Shown one piece after another: positions 38,272 through 48,190 of a DNA stretch of 64,000 nt (positions are counted from its first letter, which is position 1; each line of letters opens with the position of its first letter). The notes beneath the pieces were generated by a model. The model did not search any database and was not told where the DNA came from. It worked only from the letters and a program-made list of their open reading frames with translations. Source of the stretch: Duganella callida (GTDB lineage: Bacteria; Pseudomonadota; Gammaproteobacteria; Burkholderiales; Burkholderiaceae_D); contig NZ_SPVG01000233.1 of the NCBI RefSeq assembly GCF_004614165.1, positions 1 through 64,000 on the forward strand, given 5' to 3'. Position numbers and translations under genes: made by a program.

Positions 38272-39237
38272 ATGACTTTTCTTTCCATTCTATGCGCGCT
38301 GCTGATCGAGCAGATGAAGCCGCTGCGCGCAGACAATCCGATTTACGCCGAGATCAAGAGTCTGGCGTTGCGGATGGAGACCTGGTTCAACGCCGGCCAT
38401 TCGACCCACGGCCGCATCGGCTGGTTCCTGATGATGGCGATTCTGATGGTGCCGACCGCGCTGATCTACTGGGTGCTCAAGCATTACGACCTGTTCCTGG
38501 CCGCGTTCGCATGGAACGTGCTGATCGTGTATCTGACGCTGGGCTTCCGCCATTACAGCCACTATTTCACCTCGATCCAGCTGGCGCTGAACGCCGGCGA
38601 TGACACCACCGCGCGCGCGCTGCTGGCCGAATGGACCCGCCAGGACACGGTCGGCATGGACGCCACCGAAATCACCCGCATCGCGGTGGAGAAATCGCTG
38701 ATCACCACGCACCGCAATGTGTTCGGCGTGTTCTTCTGGTTCCTGATGCCGCTGGGGCCGGCCTGCGCGGTGATGTACCGTGTGGCCGAGCACCTGGCGC
38801 GCGCCTGGAACGAGCCCGAACACATGCGCAACGAAGCGTTCGGCCAGTTCGCCGCGCGCGCGTTTTACTGGATCGACTGGATCCCGGTGCGCCTGACCGC
38901 GGTCGCCTTCGCCGTGGTCGGCAACTTTGAGGATGCGATCTACGCCTGGCGCAACTTCGCCCACCGCTGGACCAATGAATCGATCGGCATCATCCTGTCG
39001 GCCGGCGGCGGCGCCATGGGCGTGCGTCTGGGCGCGCCGGCGGAAACCGCGGTGCGCGCGCAGATGGTCGACGCCACCACCGTCGATGTCGAGCTGGAAC
39101 CGGACCTGATGCCCGGCGACGAGCCCAACATCCGCGCGCTGCAAAGCACGGTCGGCCTGGTCTGGCGCGCGCTGCTGTTGTGGATGATGTTGTTATTGCT
39201 GCTGTCCAGTGCCGTGTGGCTCGGATCATCGCCATAA
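38272..39237 (+). CDS. CobD/CbiB-family membrane protein
   Basis: 321 residues with about five membrane helices. LLIEQMKPLRADNPIYAEI at the start, GFRHYSHYFTSIQLALNAGD, and IGIILSAGGGAMGVRLGAPA near the end place it in the CobD/CbiB (adenosylcobinamide-phosphate synthase) superfamily. True CobD attaches the aminopropanol arm in B12 synthesis. No other cobalamin synthesis gene is nearby, and the Burkholderiales copies beside rplS may have a different role. Confidence 0.75.
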   Translation: MTFLSILCALLIEQMKPLRADNPIYAEIKSLALRMETWFNAGHSTHGRIGWFLMMAILMVPTALIYWVLKHYDLFLAAFAWNVLIVYLTLGFRHYSHYFTSIQLALNAGDDTTARALLAEWTRQDTVGMDATEITRIAVEKSLITTHRNVFGVFFWFLMPLGPACAVMYRVAEHLARAWNEPEHMRNEAFGQFAARAFYWIDWIPVRLTAVAFAVVGNFEDAIYAWRNFAHRWTNESIGIILSAGGGAMGVRLGAPAETAVRAQMVDATTVDVELEPDLMPGDEPNIRALQSTVGLVWRALLLWMMLLLLLSSAVWLGSSP

Positions 39238-39430
39238 AAAGGTACAATAGCGGGGTTGCCGTGGTGCAGGGTGATGTTCTTCCTGCACCAAAGTGGGAGT
39301 CTGGCGAAAAACTGTGCGGAAAATCAGCTACTTACGTATTCAGGTCTTCTATAAGATATAATACGTAAGAGCCAGCAAGTCCCACACCCTCTTGTCACCA
39401 ACAAGTATCTACGCAGAAGCAGCCGCGCCT
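39238..39430 (+). promoter_or_regulatory. Promoter/leader region of the DUF3579 gene
   Basis: Contains TACAAT (39243-39248), a hairpin GGTGCAGG/CCTGCACC (39263-39270 with 39282-39289), and TATAAT at 39357-39362. The last is flanked by a perfect inverted repeat CTTACGTAT (39331-39339) and ATACGTAAG (39361-39369), arms 30 bases apart centre to centre. Confidence 0.55.
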
Positions 39431-39760
39431 ATGTCAGTCGAAAAACCGGCAGAACAGCAAGATTCGTTCTTCATCCTTGGCCAAACCAGCAATGGCAGAC
39501 AGTTCCGTCCCAGCGACTGGGCTGAGCGCCTGTGCGGGGTGATGGCCTGCTTCAAGCCGGAGGGCGTGTCCACCGGCCGCGACGCCCACCTGCAGTATTC
39601 TCCTTACGTGACCCCGACCGTGATCAACGGCGTCAAGTCGGTGGTGGTCAACGGCAAGCTGCGCCAGCTCGAGCCGCTGGCCTATCACTTCGTGCAGTCC
39701 TTCGCCAAGGACAACGATCTGCAGATCGTCGACGCCTGCATCGTCCCCGATAAAAAGTAA
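39431..39760 (+). CDS. DUF3579 domain protein
   Basis: 109 residues from the ATG at 39431 (a TTG at 39392 would add 13 residues). The domain spans about residues 15-100: FFILGQTSNGRQFRPSDWAERLC, then YSPYVTPTVINGVKSVVV and LRQLEPLAYHFVQSFAKDN. It is conserved in betaproteobacteria; function unknown. It stands alone behind a promoter with an operator-like inverted repeat. Confidence 0.8.
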   Translation: MSVEKPAEQQDSFFILGQTSNGRQFRPSDWAERLCGVMACFKPEGVSTGRDAHLQYSPYVTPTVINGVKSVVVNGKLRQLEPLAYHFVQSFAKDNDLQIVDACIVPDKK

Positions 39761-39841
39761 TTAATTTCCGCTTAAGCACTCTACCCATGCAGGCGGGGTA
39801 GGGCGTATGCTGTCCGTTCCTTTGTTTTTTTCCGAAAAAAA

Positions 39842-42595
<2,754 letters not shown>

Positions 42596-42664
42596 CGCGG
42601 TCCGCGGCGGTCTTCCGCGCAGTCATCTGTGCACGCTTCCCGATTATGTACTATCATTAGTTAC

Positions 42665-43117
42665 ATGAGACGGGACAGCAAACTATCATCCATTCTGCAC
42701 GTGCTGCTGCACATGGCGCACGGCGACAGGCCCTATACCTCCGAGGAGCTGGCCGGCTTCCTCGGCACCAACCCGGTGCTGGTGCGGCGCGTGCTGGCCG
42801 GCCTGCGCGAGCGCGGCTACGTGGGCTCCGACAAGGGCCATGGCGGCGGCTGGAGCATCACCTGCGACCTGCGTCAGGTGACGCTGTGGGACGTGTATCA
42901 GGCGCTCGGCGCGCCCACCGTGTTCGCGATGGGGAACCGCGTCGAGCAGCCGCAGTGCCTGGTGGAGCGCGCCGTCAACGACGCGCTGGCCGACGCTTTT
43001 GACGAAGCCGAGGCCTTGCTGGTCTCCCGATTCAAGGATGTGACGCTGGCCCAGCTGTCGGCGCGCTTCAATCAGGAATACGCACACCACAAGGGAGCAC
43101 ACCATGAGCATCGCTGA
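42665..43117 (+). CDS. Rrf2-family transcriptional regulator
   Basis: 150 residues from the ATG at 42665. The winged HTH is seen in [34 protein letters not shown] and [12 protein letters not shown]. The three-cysteine Fe-S cluster of IscR/NsrR is not present; only C76 and C107 occur, so it is YwnA-like and probably redox- or ligand-responsive in another way. Its end overlaps the flavoprotein gene by 14 bases, so it probably regulates its own operon. Confidence 0.87.
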   Translation: MRRDSKLSSILHVLLHMAHGDRPYTSEELAGFLGTNPVLVRRVLAGLRERGYVGSDKGHGGGWSITCDLRQVTLWDVYQALGAPTVFAMGNRVEQPQCLVERAVNDALADAFDEAEALLVSRFKDVTLAQLSARFNQEYAHHKGAHHEHR

Positions 43118-44012
43118 ATATGACGTCATCGTGGTCGGCGGCAGTTACGCCGGTCTGTCCGCCGCCACGCAACTGGCGCGGGCGCGGCGCCGCGTGCTGG
43201 TGATCGATGCGGGCCAGCGCCGCAACCGCTACGCACGGCATTCGCATGGCTTCCTCGGCCAGGATGGCCGCGAGGCAGCCGCCATCGCCGCTGATGGCCG
43301 TGCTCAGTTGCTCAGGTATCCGACAGTCCAATGGCAGCAAGGTCGCGCGGCGCAGGCGGTCGCGCAAGACGCAGGCTTCCGCGTGACGCTGAGCGATGGC
43401 CGGGCCTTCGACGCGCGACGGCTGGTGCTGGCCACCGGCATGGTCGATGAGCTGCCGGCGATCCCCGGCCTTGCCGAGCGCTGGGGCGGCAGCGTGTTTC
43501 ATTGTCCCTACTGCCACGGTTACGAGCTGGATCAGGGGCGCATCGGTGTGCTGGCTACAAGTCCCATGTCCTTTCACCATGCGATGATGTTGCCGGACTG
43601 GGGGCAGGTGACGTTCTTCCTGAATGGCGCGTTCGAGCCCGATGAAGAGCAGGGTGCAAAACTGGCGGCGCGCGGCGTCGTCATCGAGCGCACGCCGGTG
43701 CGCGCCATCGGCGCGCTGGCGACGGTGGAGCTGCACGACGGCCGTGCGTTGGCCATGGACGGCCTGTTCGTGCTGACTCGCCTGCACAGCGCCAGTCCGC
43801 TGGCGGAAACGCTGGGCTGCGACATGGAGGACGGCGCCATGGGCCGTTATGTACGCACTGAGATGACCAAGGCCACCAGTATTCCCGGCGTCTTTGCCTG
43901 CGGCGACGCGGCGCGCGTGGCAGGCAGCGTGGCGTTCGCTGTCGCGGACGGTGCCATGGCCGGCGCGGCGGCGCACCAGTCGCTGATCTTCGGCCTGGCC
44001 AAAGCGGCTTGA
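43104..44012 (+). CDS. Thioredoxin-reductase-like FAD oxidoreductase
   Basis: 302 residues. FAD-binding [19 protein letters not shown] (GxGxxA type), the redox pair CPYC (C134, C137) and the C-terminal FAD motif [11 protein letters not shown] are all present. The NADPH-binding loop where TrxR has GGGxSA reads [12 protein letters not shown], so the usual glycine motif is lost. Such TrxR-like proteins reduce disulfides or act on small thiols. Translationally linked to the Rrf2 gene. Confidence 0.85.
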   Translation: MSIAEYDVIVVGGSYAGLSAATQLARARRRVLVIDAGQRRNRYARHSHGFLGQDGREAAAIAADGRAQLLRYPTVQWQQGRAAQAVAQDAGFRVTLSDGRAFDARRLVLATGMVDELPAIPGLAERWGGSVFHCPYCHGYELDQGRIGVLATSPMSFHHAMMLPDWGQVTFFLNGAFEPDEEQGAKLAARGVVIERTPVRAIGALATVELHDGRALAMDGLFVLTRLHSASPLAETLGCDMEDGAMGRYVRTEMTKATSIPGVFACGDAARVAGSVAFAVADGAMAGAAAHQSLIFGLAKAA

Positions 44013-44021
44013 CTGCTGTTC

Positions 44022-44948
44022 TCAGAGGTCCGACAGGATGGCGGGCATGGCGGCGCGCATGCTGTCGATGAAGCTGCGCAGCCGCGCCGGATAGTGGCGC
44101 GCGTGCGGATACAGCAGATACAAGGGCAGCGCATGGCCTTTCCACTCCGGTAGCAGGTGCACCAGGCGACCATCGGCCAGTTCCTCGTGCAGCGCCCAGG
44201 CCGATGCCACCGACACGCCGAGTCCCAACGTGGTGGCGTTGCGTACGGCGTAGAGGTTATCGGTGCTGAGACGCGGCTTGATCGACAGCCGTACCTTCTC
44301 GCCGCTGACGGCGTGCGTGAGCGTGACCTCGTCGCGATAAAAAGTGCGCTGGGCCAGCCAGGGCAGGCGCAGCAGGTCGTCGGGATGCGCGGGCAGCGGT
44401 GCGCCCTGCAGCAGCGATGGCGCGGCGATGGCGATACAGCGGATTGCTCCCAGCTTGATGGCCACCAATGACGGCTCGCGCACCTCGCCGACGTGGATGG
44501 CGCAATCGATGTTCTCGGCGACGAAATCGGGCGTACGGTCATGCAGCATCCATTCGACCGAGACGCGCGGATGGCGCTGCATGAATTCCACCAGCGGCGC
44601 GATCAGCTGCCGCTGGCCGAACGCGTGTGGCGCCACCACGCGCAGCGTCCCTTCCGGCTCGTCGCGTGCGTTGCGCGCATCGGTGGTGAGGATGGTCCAA
44701 TGCGACAGCAGCTCGCGCGCGTGCAGCAGACAGCATTCGCCATCCTCGGTCAGCTGCATGGCGTGGGTGGAGCGTTGCAGCAGGCGCACGCCCAGCATGC
44801 GTTCCAGCGTCTGCAGCCGGCGGCTGATGGTTGGCTGCGTCGTCCCCAGCTGCGCCGCCGCAGACGACAGACTGCCCGCCTCCACGATGCGAACGAAAGT
44901 CTGCATCAACTCGATACGGTCGGCGGAGGTGGGCGGCGATGTGGTCAT
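44022..44948 (-). CDS. LysR-family transcriptional regulator
   Basis: 308 residues from the ATG at 44948. The HTH shows FVRIVEAGSLSSAAAQL and TTQPTISRRLQTLERMLGV. The effector lobe begins near residue 95 (LRVVAPHAFGQRQL). It belongs to the CrgA-like group that often represses oxidoreductase genes. Its start codon sits inside a palindrome, and the divergent dehydrogenase gene is the likely target. Confidence 0.9.
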   Translation of the reverse strand: MTTSPPTSADRIELMQTFVRIVEAGSLSSAAAQLGTTQPTISRRLQTLERMLGVRLLQRSTHAMQLTEDGECCLLHARELLSHWTILTTDARNARDEPEGTLRVVAPHAFGQRQLIAPLVEFMQRHPRVSVEWMLHDRTPDFVAENIDCAIHVGEVREPSLVAIKLGAIRCIAIAAPSLLQGAPLPAHPDDLLRLPWLAQRTFYRDEVTLTHAVSGEKVRLSIKPRLSTDNLYAVRNATTLGLGVSVASAWALHEELADGRLVHLLPEWKGHALPLYLLYPHARHYPARLRSFIDSMRAAMPAILSDL

Positions 44949-44961
44949 ACGCCGAGCGTAT
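44947..44961. promoter_or_regulatory. Candidate LysR box over the regulator's start codon
   Basis: ATACGC-CGA-GCGTAT is a perfect 15-base palindrome that fits T-N11-A. It overlaps the ATG of the LysR gene and a TATAAC (44959-44964) that could serve the divergent gene. Confidence 0.5.
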
Positions 44962-45043
44962 AACATTTGTACGCGCCGGTCCACTACCGTGCGCCCTGCG
45001 GCAGGCGCATACTGAGAAGCTGTTATCGAAAGGGAGGCATGCA

Positions 45044-45898
45044 ATGAAAGTCGGTTTTATTGGTGTGGGTGCGATGGGGGCGGCGATCGTGCCGAATCTG
45101 GTGCGGGCTGGCCATCGCGTGAGTGTCTGGAACCGCAACCGCGCGGCGGCCGAGGCGATCGAAGGTGTCACCGTGCTCGATACGCCGCAGCAGGCGTTCG
45201 AGGCCGACGCGGTGCTGACCATGCTGGCCAATGACGATGCGGTGCGCAGCGTGATCCTCGACAGCGGCGCGCTGCAAGGCGCCAACCCGGCGTGTGTGCA
45301 CGCGATGATGGCGACCATATCGCTGGCGCTGGTGGACGAGCTGGTGGCGCGCCACAAGACGGCCGGCGTGGCCTACGTGTCGGCGCCGGTGTTCGGTGTG
45401 CCGGCCGCCGCCGCCGCTGCGCAGCTGAATGTGATCGCCGCGGGCGATGCGCAGGCAATCGCCAAAGTGCAGCCGCTGTTCGACGCGGTGGGGCGCAAGA
45501 CCTGGCCGCTGGGCGATGATCCGAAGCGCGCCAATGTGGTCAAGATCTCCGGCAATCTGATGATCGCCCAGGCCATCGCGGCGATGGGCGAAGCGGCACA
45601 CCTGAGCGAGAGTTATGGCGTGTCCGCAAGGGAGTTGCTGGATGTGCTGACCAATACCTTGTTCGCGTGCCCGAGCTACCAGCGCTACGGCGGTTTCATC
45701 GCCAGCGATAGCTACGAGCCGGGCTTCAAGTTGCCGCTGGGCCTCAAGGATGTGAAGCTGGCCTTGTCGGCGGCCGAGGCCCAGGGTGCGGTGCTGCCGG
45801 TGGCGGAAGTGGTGCGCGGGAATATGGAAGAGGCGCTGGGCGCCGGTTTGCAGGACCGCGACTGGTCGGTGGCCGCGACCATACGCCGCAAGCGCTAA
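45044..45898 (+). CDS. 3-hydroxyisobutyrate-dehydrogenase-family oxidoreductase
   Basis: 284 residues from the ATG at 45044 with AAAGGGAGG before it. The N-terminal Rossmann loop is GFIGVGAMGAAIVPNL. The conserved substrate Ser/Gly stretch is YVSAPVFGVPAAAAAAQL, and the catalytic lysine lies in VVKISGNLMIAQA. It belongs to the beta-hydroxyacid dehydrogenase family; the substrate (hydroxyisobutyrate, glyoxylate-type or other) is unknown. Its stop overlaps the convergent cupin gene by four bases. Confidence 0.87.
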   Translation: MKVGFIGVGAMGAAIVPNLVRAGHRVSVWNRNRAAAEAIEGVTVLDTPQQAFEADAVLTMLANDDAVRSVILDSGALQGANPACVHAMMATISLALVDELVARHKTAGVAYVSAPVFGVPAAAAAAQLNVIAAGDAQAIAKVQPLFDAVGRKTWPLGDDPKRANVVKISGNLMIAQAIAAMGEAAHLSESYGVSARELLDVLTNTLFACPSYQRYGGFIASDSYEPGFKLPLGLKDVKLALSAAEAQGAVLPVAEVVRGNMEEALGAGLQDRDWSVAATIRRKR

Positions 45899-46857
45899 TC
45901 GGGACGCGCCTTGCGCAGCACACCCTGTGCGTGCGCGGGCAGGTGCGCCGACGGGTCCTGCTCGGGATCGAACACGTAGTGCCGGAAGATCGCGCCCCAG
46001 GCGGCGCGTACTTCCGGCGGCTGGTGCTTCATGGCCTTGAGCGTGGCGACCAGCGCCTCGAAGGTGGTGCCGGCGTCGTCGGCCGGCTGTTCGTTCTTCC
46101 ACCAGTAGTTGACCATCATGTTGAGGATGCCGCTGGACTGCACGTGATGCCACCACAGCGTGGGGATGTAGAGCGTGTCGCCAGGCGCCAGGTCGGCCAC
46201 CAGCGCGTGCCGCAGCGCTTCGCGGAAGCGCGGATGGCGGTCGAAATCCGGTGTGCGGAAATCGACCATGCTGATCGGCGTCGGCGTGGGAGCGTAGTCC
46301 AGCGGGCCGATATACAGGTTGTCCACCTGCTCCGGCGGGAACAGCGTGAAGCGGCGCGCGCCGCTGACCACACAGGCCAGGTTGTACGATTCGTCGAAGT
46401 GCGCCGGCGTGGTGATGGTATTGCCCAGCCACAGGCGCGGACGCGCGGACGACGGCAGCGCCGGCGCCACGTTCTGTTCGGCGAAGCCGGGCAGGCAGTC
46501 GTCGATCAGCGCGCTCTGCACCGCCACTGACGGGGGCGCCTCAAACTGCGAGTAGCGCGCCAGCTGTTCGATCACGCGCGAGACCGGCACCTTGTTGCGG
46601 ACAAAGTTGAATCCCTCCATGTCCGGCTTGTAGAACAGGCGTCCACGCTCGGCCGGCGGCGTCATCACCGCGTCGACCTCATATCCCCGGTCGAAGCCCA
46701 TCACGTATTGGCACAGCGCCTCCGGCGACTGCAGTGCCTTTTGCACCACCGGCCAATGCCGCACAAAGCCGCGCAGGACAGCGGGCCGGTAGCTGCCGGC
46801 GACCTCGCTGAAGAAGCGCGCGGGATCAAGATCGCGATATTCGGTGAGCGTATTCAT
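45895..46857 (-). CDS. Cupin-like JmjC-domain Fe(II)/2OG protein
   Basis: 320 residues from the ATG at 46857. The iron pair H-x-D is seen in TTPAHFDESYNLACVV, and a distal histidine in IPTLWWHHVQSSG. PAVLRGFVRHWPVV at the N-terminus is the usual cupin_8 opening. Relatives hydroxylate protein side chains (ribosomal oxygenases, FIH). The target is unknown. It is a single gene facing the dehydrogenase. Confidence 0.85.
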   Translation of the reverse strand: MNTLTEYRDLDPARFFSEVAGSYRPAVLRGFVRHWPVVQKALQSPEALCQYVMGFDRGYEVDAVMTPPAERGRLFYKPDMEGFNFVRNKVPVSRVIEQLARYSQFEAPPSVAVQSALIDDCLPGFAEQNVAPALPSSARPRLWLGNTITTPAHFDESYNLACVVSGARRFTLFPPEQVDNLYIGPLDYAPTPTPISMVDFRTPDFDRHPRFREALRHALVADLAPGDTLYIPTLWWHHVQSSGILNMMVNYWWKNEQPADDAGTTFEALVATLKAMKHQPPEVRAAWGAIFRHYVFDPEQDPSAHLPAHAQGVLRKARPD

Positions 46858-46990
46858 GCGACGTATGATGGCATAAAAATGCTGCACTGACGATGGCGGC
46901 AGCCAGCTCCACGGTTTTCTGCGATGGAATCGGGCCGGGCTTTGTATTACCTCAACGCGGCTGAATGGCGCACGGTCGTAGACTGGCGAG

Positions 46991-48124
46991 ATGTCGAACG
47001 CCGCCCTGTTTGCCCGTTATGATCTGCCATGGAAAGCAGCGTTAACGCACGCCTTTCGCGCTTTCGTGCGTTTCTTCTTCCCGGAGCTGTACGCCCAGAT
47101 CGATTGGTCTCAACGCCCGCGTTTCCGCGACAAGGAACTGGCCGGAATCAGCCTCGGCGCCACACCGGACAGCATGGTGGCGGACAAACTGGTCGAGGTG
47201 GCGCTGCGCGACGGTCGCCGACAGTGGGTGCTGGTCCACGTCGAAGTCCAGGCGCAACATGATGCAATGTTGGCGGAGCGTGTGCTCGACTATAACTACC
47301 GCATTTTTAAAGAACATCGACAGCAGGTCGCCAGCCTGGTGTTGCTTGCGGACGAAGATCCCAGCTGGCGTCCACATGCATTCCATAACGACGTGCTGGG
47401 CACCGTAATGGGTATTTCTTTTGTCACTGCCAAGCTGATCGACTACGCGACAAATACCGATGTGCTGCAGACGTCCGCCAATCCCTTCGCCTGGATTACG
47501 CTGGCCCACTTGCGAACGCAGCAGGCGCGACACGATCAGGATCAGTTGTATGCGGCCAAATGGCAGTTGACCAAGCTTCTGTACCGGCACGGGTGGCGCA
47601 AGGCGCGCATAATAACGTTGTTCAAAGTGATTAACTGGATGATGGCCTTGCCTGAATCCCATCAGCAGCGTTACTGGCGGGCCGTATTGAAGCTGGAAAA
47701 GGAGCTCAAGATGGAATGCGTCACCCCATTGGAACAGTCATTCATCGACAAAGGATGGAAGCGGGGCCTGAAGCAAGGCTTGGAGCGGGGCTTGCAGCAA
47801 GGAAGGGAGCAAGGTCTGAAGCAAGGTCTTGAGCAAGGCATCGAACACGGTCGTGAGCAGGGTATCGCACAGGGTCGTGAGCAGGGTATCGAGCAAGGCC
47901 GTGAGCAGGGTATCGAGCAAGGCCGTGAGCAGGGTATCGAGCAAGGGCTGGCGCAAGGTCGCAAGGAAGGCGCACTGGCACTGCTGGAACGGCAGCTCAC
48001 CCGGCGCTTCGGTGCACTGCCTGCATCCATCCGGAACAAGCTGGCGAAAGCCAGTCTGCCGCAACTGGAGGCCTGGAGCGATGCGTTGCCAGAGGCACAA
48101 TCGCTGAAACATATCTTCCGATAG
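46991..48124 (+). CDS. Rpn-family PD-(D/E)XK nuclease/transposase-like protein with DUF4351 tail
   Basis: 377 residues. The N-terminal ~250 residues are the Rpn/PDDEXK nuclease type: the ADKLVEVALRDGRRQWVLVH segment runs into VEVQ, the usual D...ExQ catalytic arrangement, and DYNYRIFKEH follows. Residues about 255-325 are low-complexity repeats of four to eight residues (REQGIEQG). The tail LLERQLTRRFGALPASIRN matches DUF4351. Rpn proteins promote RecA-independent recombination in E. coli. No signs of a recent insertion (no flanking repeats) were seen. Confidence 0.85.
   Translation: MSNAALFARYDLPWKAALTHAFRAFVRFFFPELYAQIDWSQRPRFRDKELAGISLGATPDSMVADKLVEVALRDGRRQWVLVHVEVQAQHDAMLAERVLDYNYRIFKEHRQQVASLVLLADEDPSWRPHAFHNDVLGTVMGISFVTAKLIDYATNTDVLQTSANPFAWITLAHLRTQQARHDQDQLYAAKWQLTKLLYRHGWRKARIITLFKVINWMMALPESHQQRYWRAVLKLEKELKMECVTPLEQSFIDKGWKRGLKQGLERGLQQGREQGLKQGLEQGIEHGREQGIAQGREQGIEQGREQGIEQGREQGIEQGLAQGRKEGALALLERQLTRRFGALPASIRNKLAKASLPQLEAWSDALPEAQSLKHIFR
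47852..47947 (+). repeat. 24-base tandem repeat within the Rpn-family gene
   Basis: Four copies encoding REQGI[AE]QG; copies at 47876, 47900 and 47924 are identical except for the last base of the final one. Degenerate relatives extend the array from about 47758 to 47965. The unit keeps the reading frame, so copy number changes would alter protein length by eight residues. Confidence 0.9.
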
Positions 48125-48130
48125 AGCCCG

Positions 48131-48166
48131 AAAAAAACCCGCCAGGGCTGGGGAGACCGTGGCGGG
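48131..48166 (-). terminator. Terminator of the TonB-receptor gene
   Basis: On the minus strand CCCGCCA (48166-48160) pairs with TGGCGGG (48144-48138) and is followed by seven T. Confidence 0.8.
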
Positions 48167-48190
48167 CACACAGACTACACAATGAAACGG

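Noticed and set aside
39263-39289. tRNA or riboswitch in the leader of the DUF3579 gene
   Set aside because: One eight-pair hairpin only; no cloverleaf, no CCA, and no conserved aptamer sequence that I recognise.
47758-47965. Possible CRISPR array or mobile-element end
   Set aside because: Contiguous in-frame 24-base units with no spacers and no flanking target duplication.
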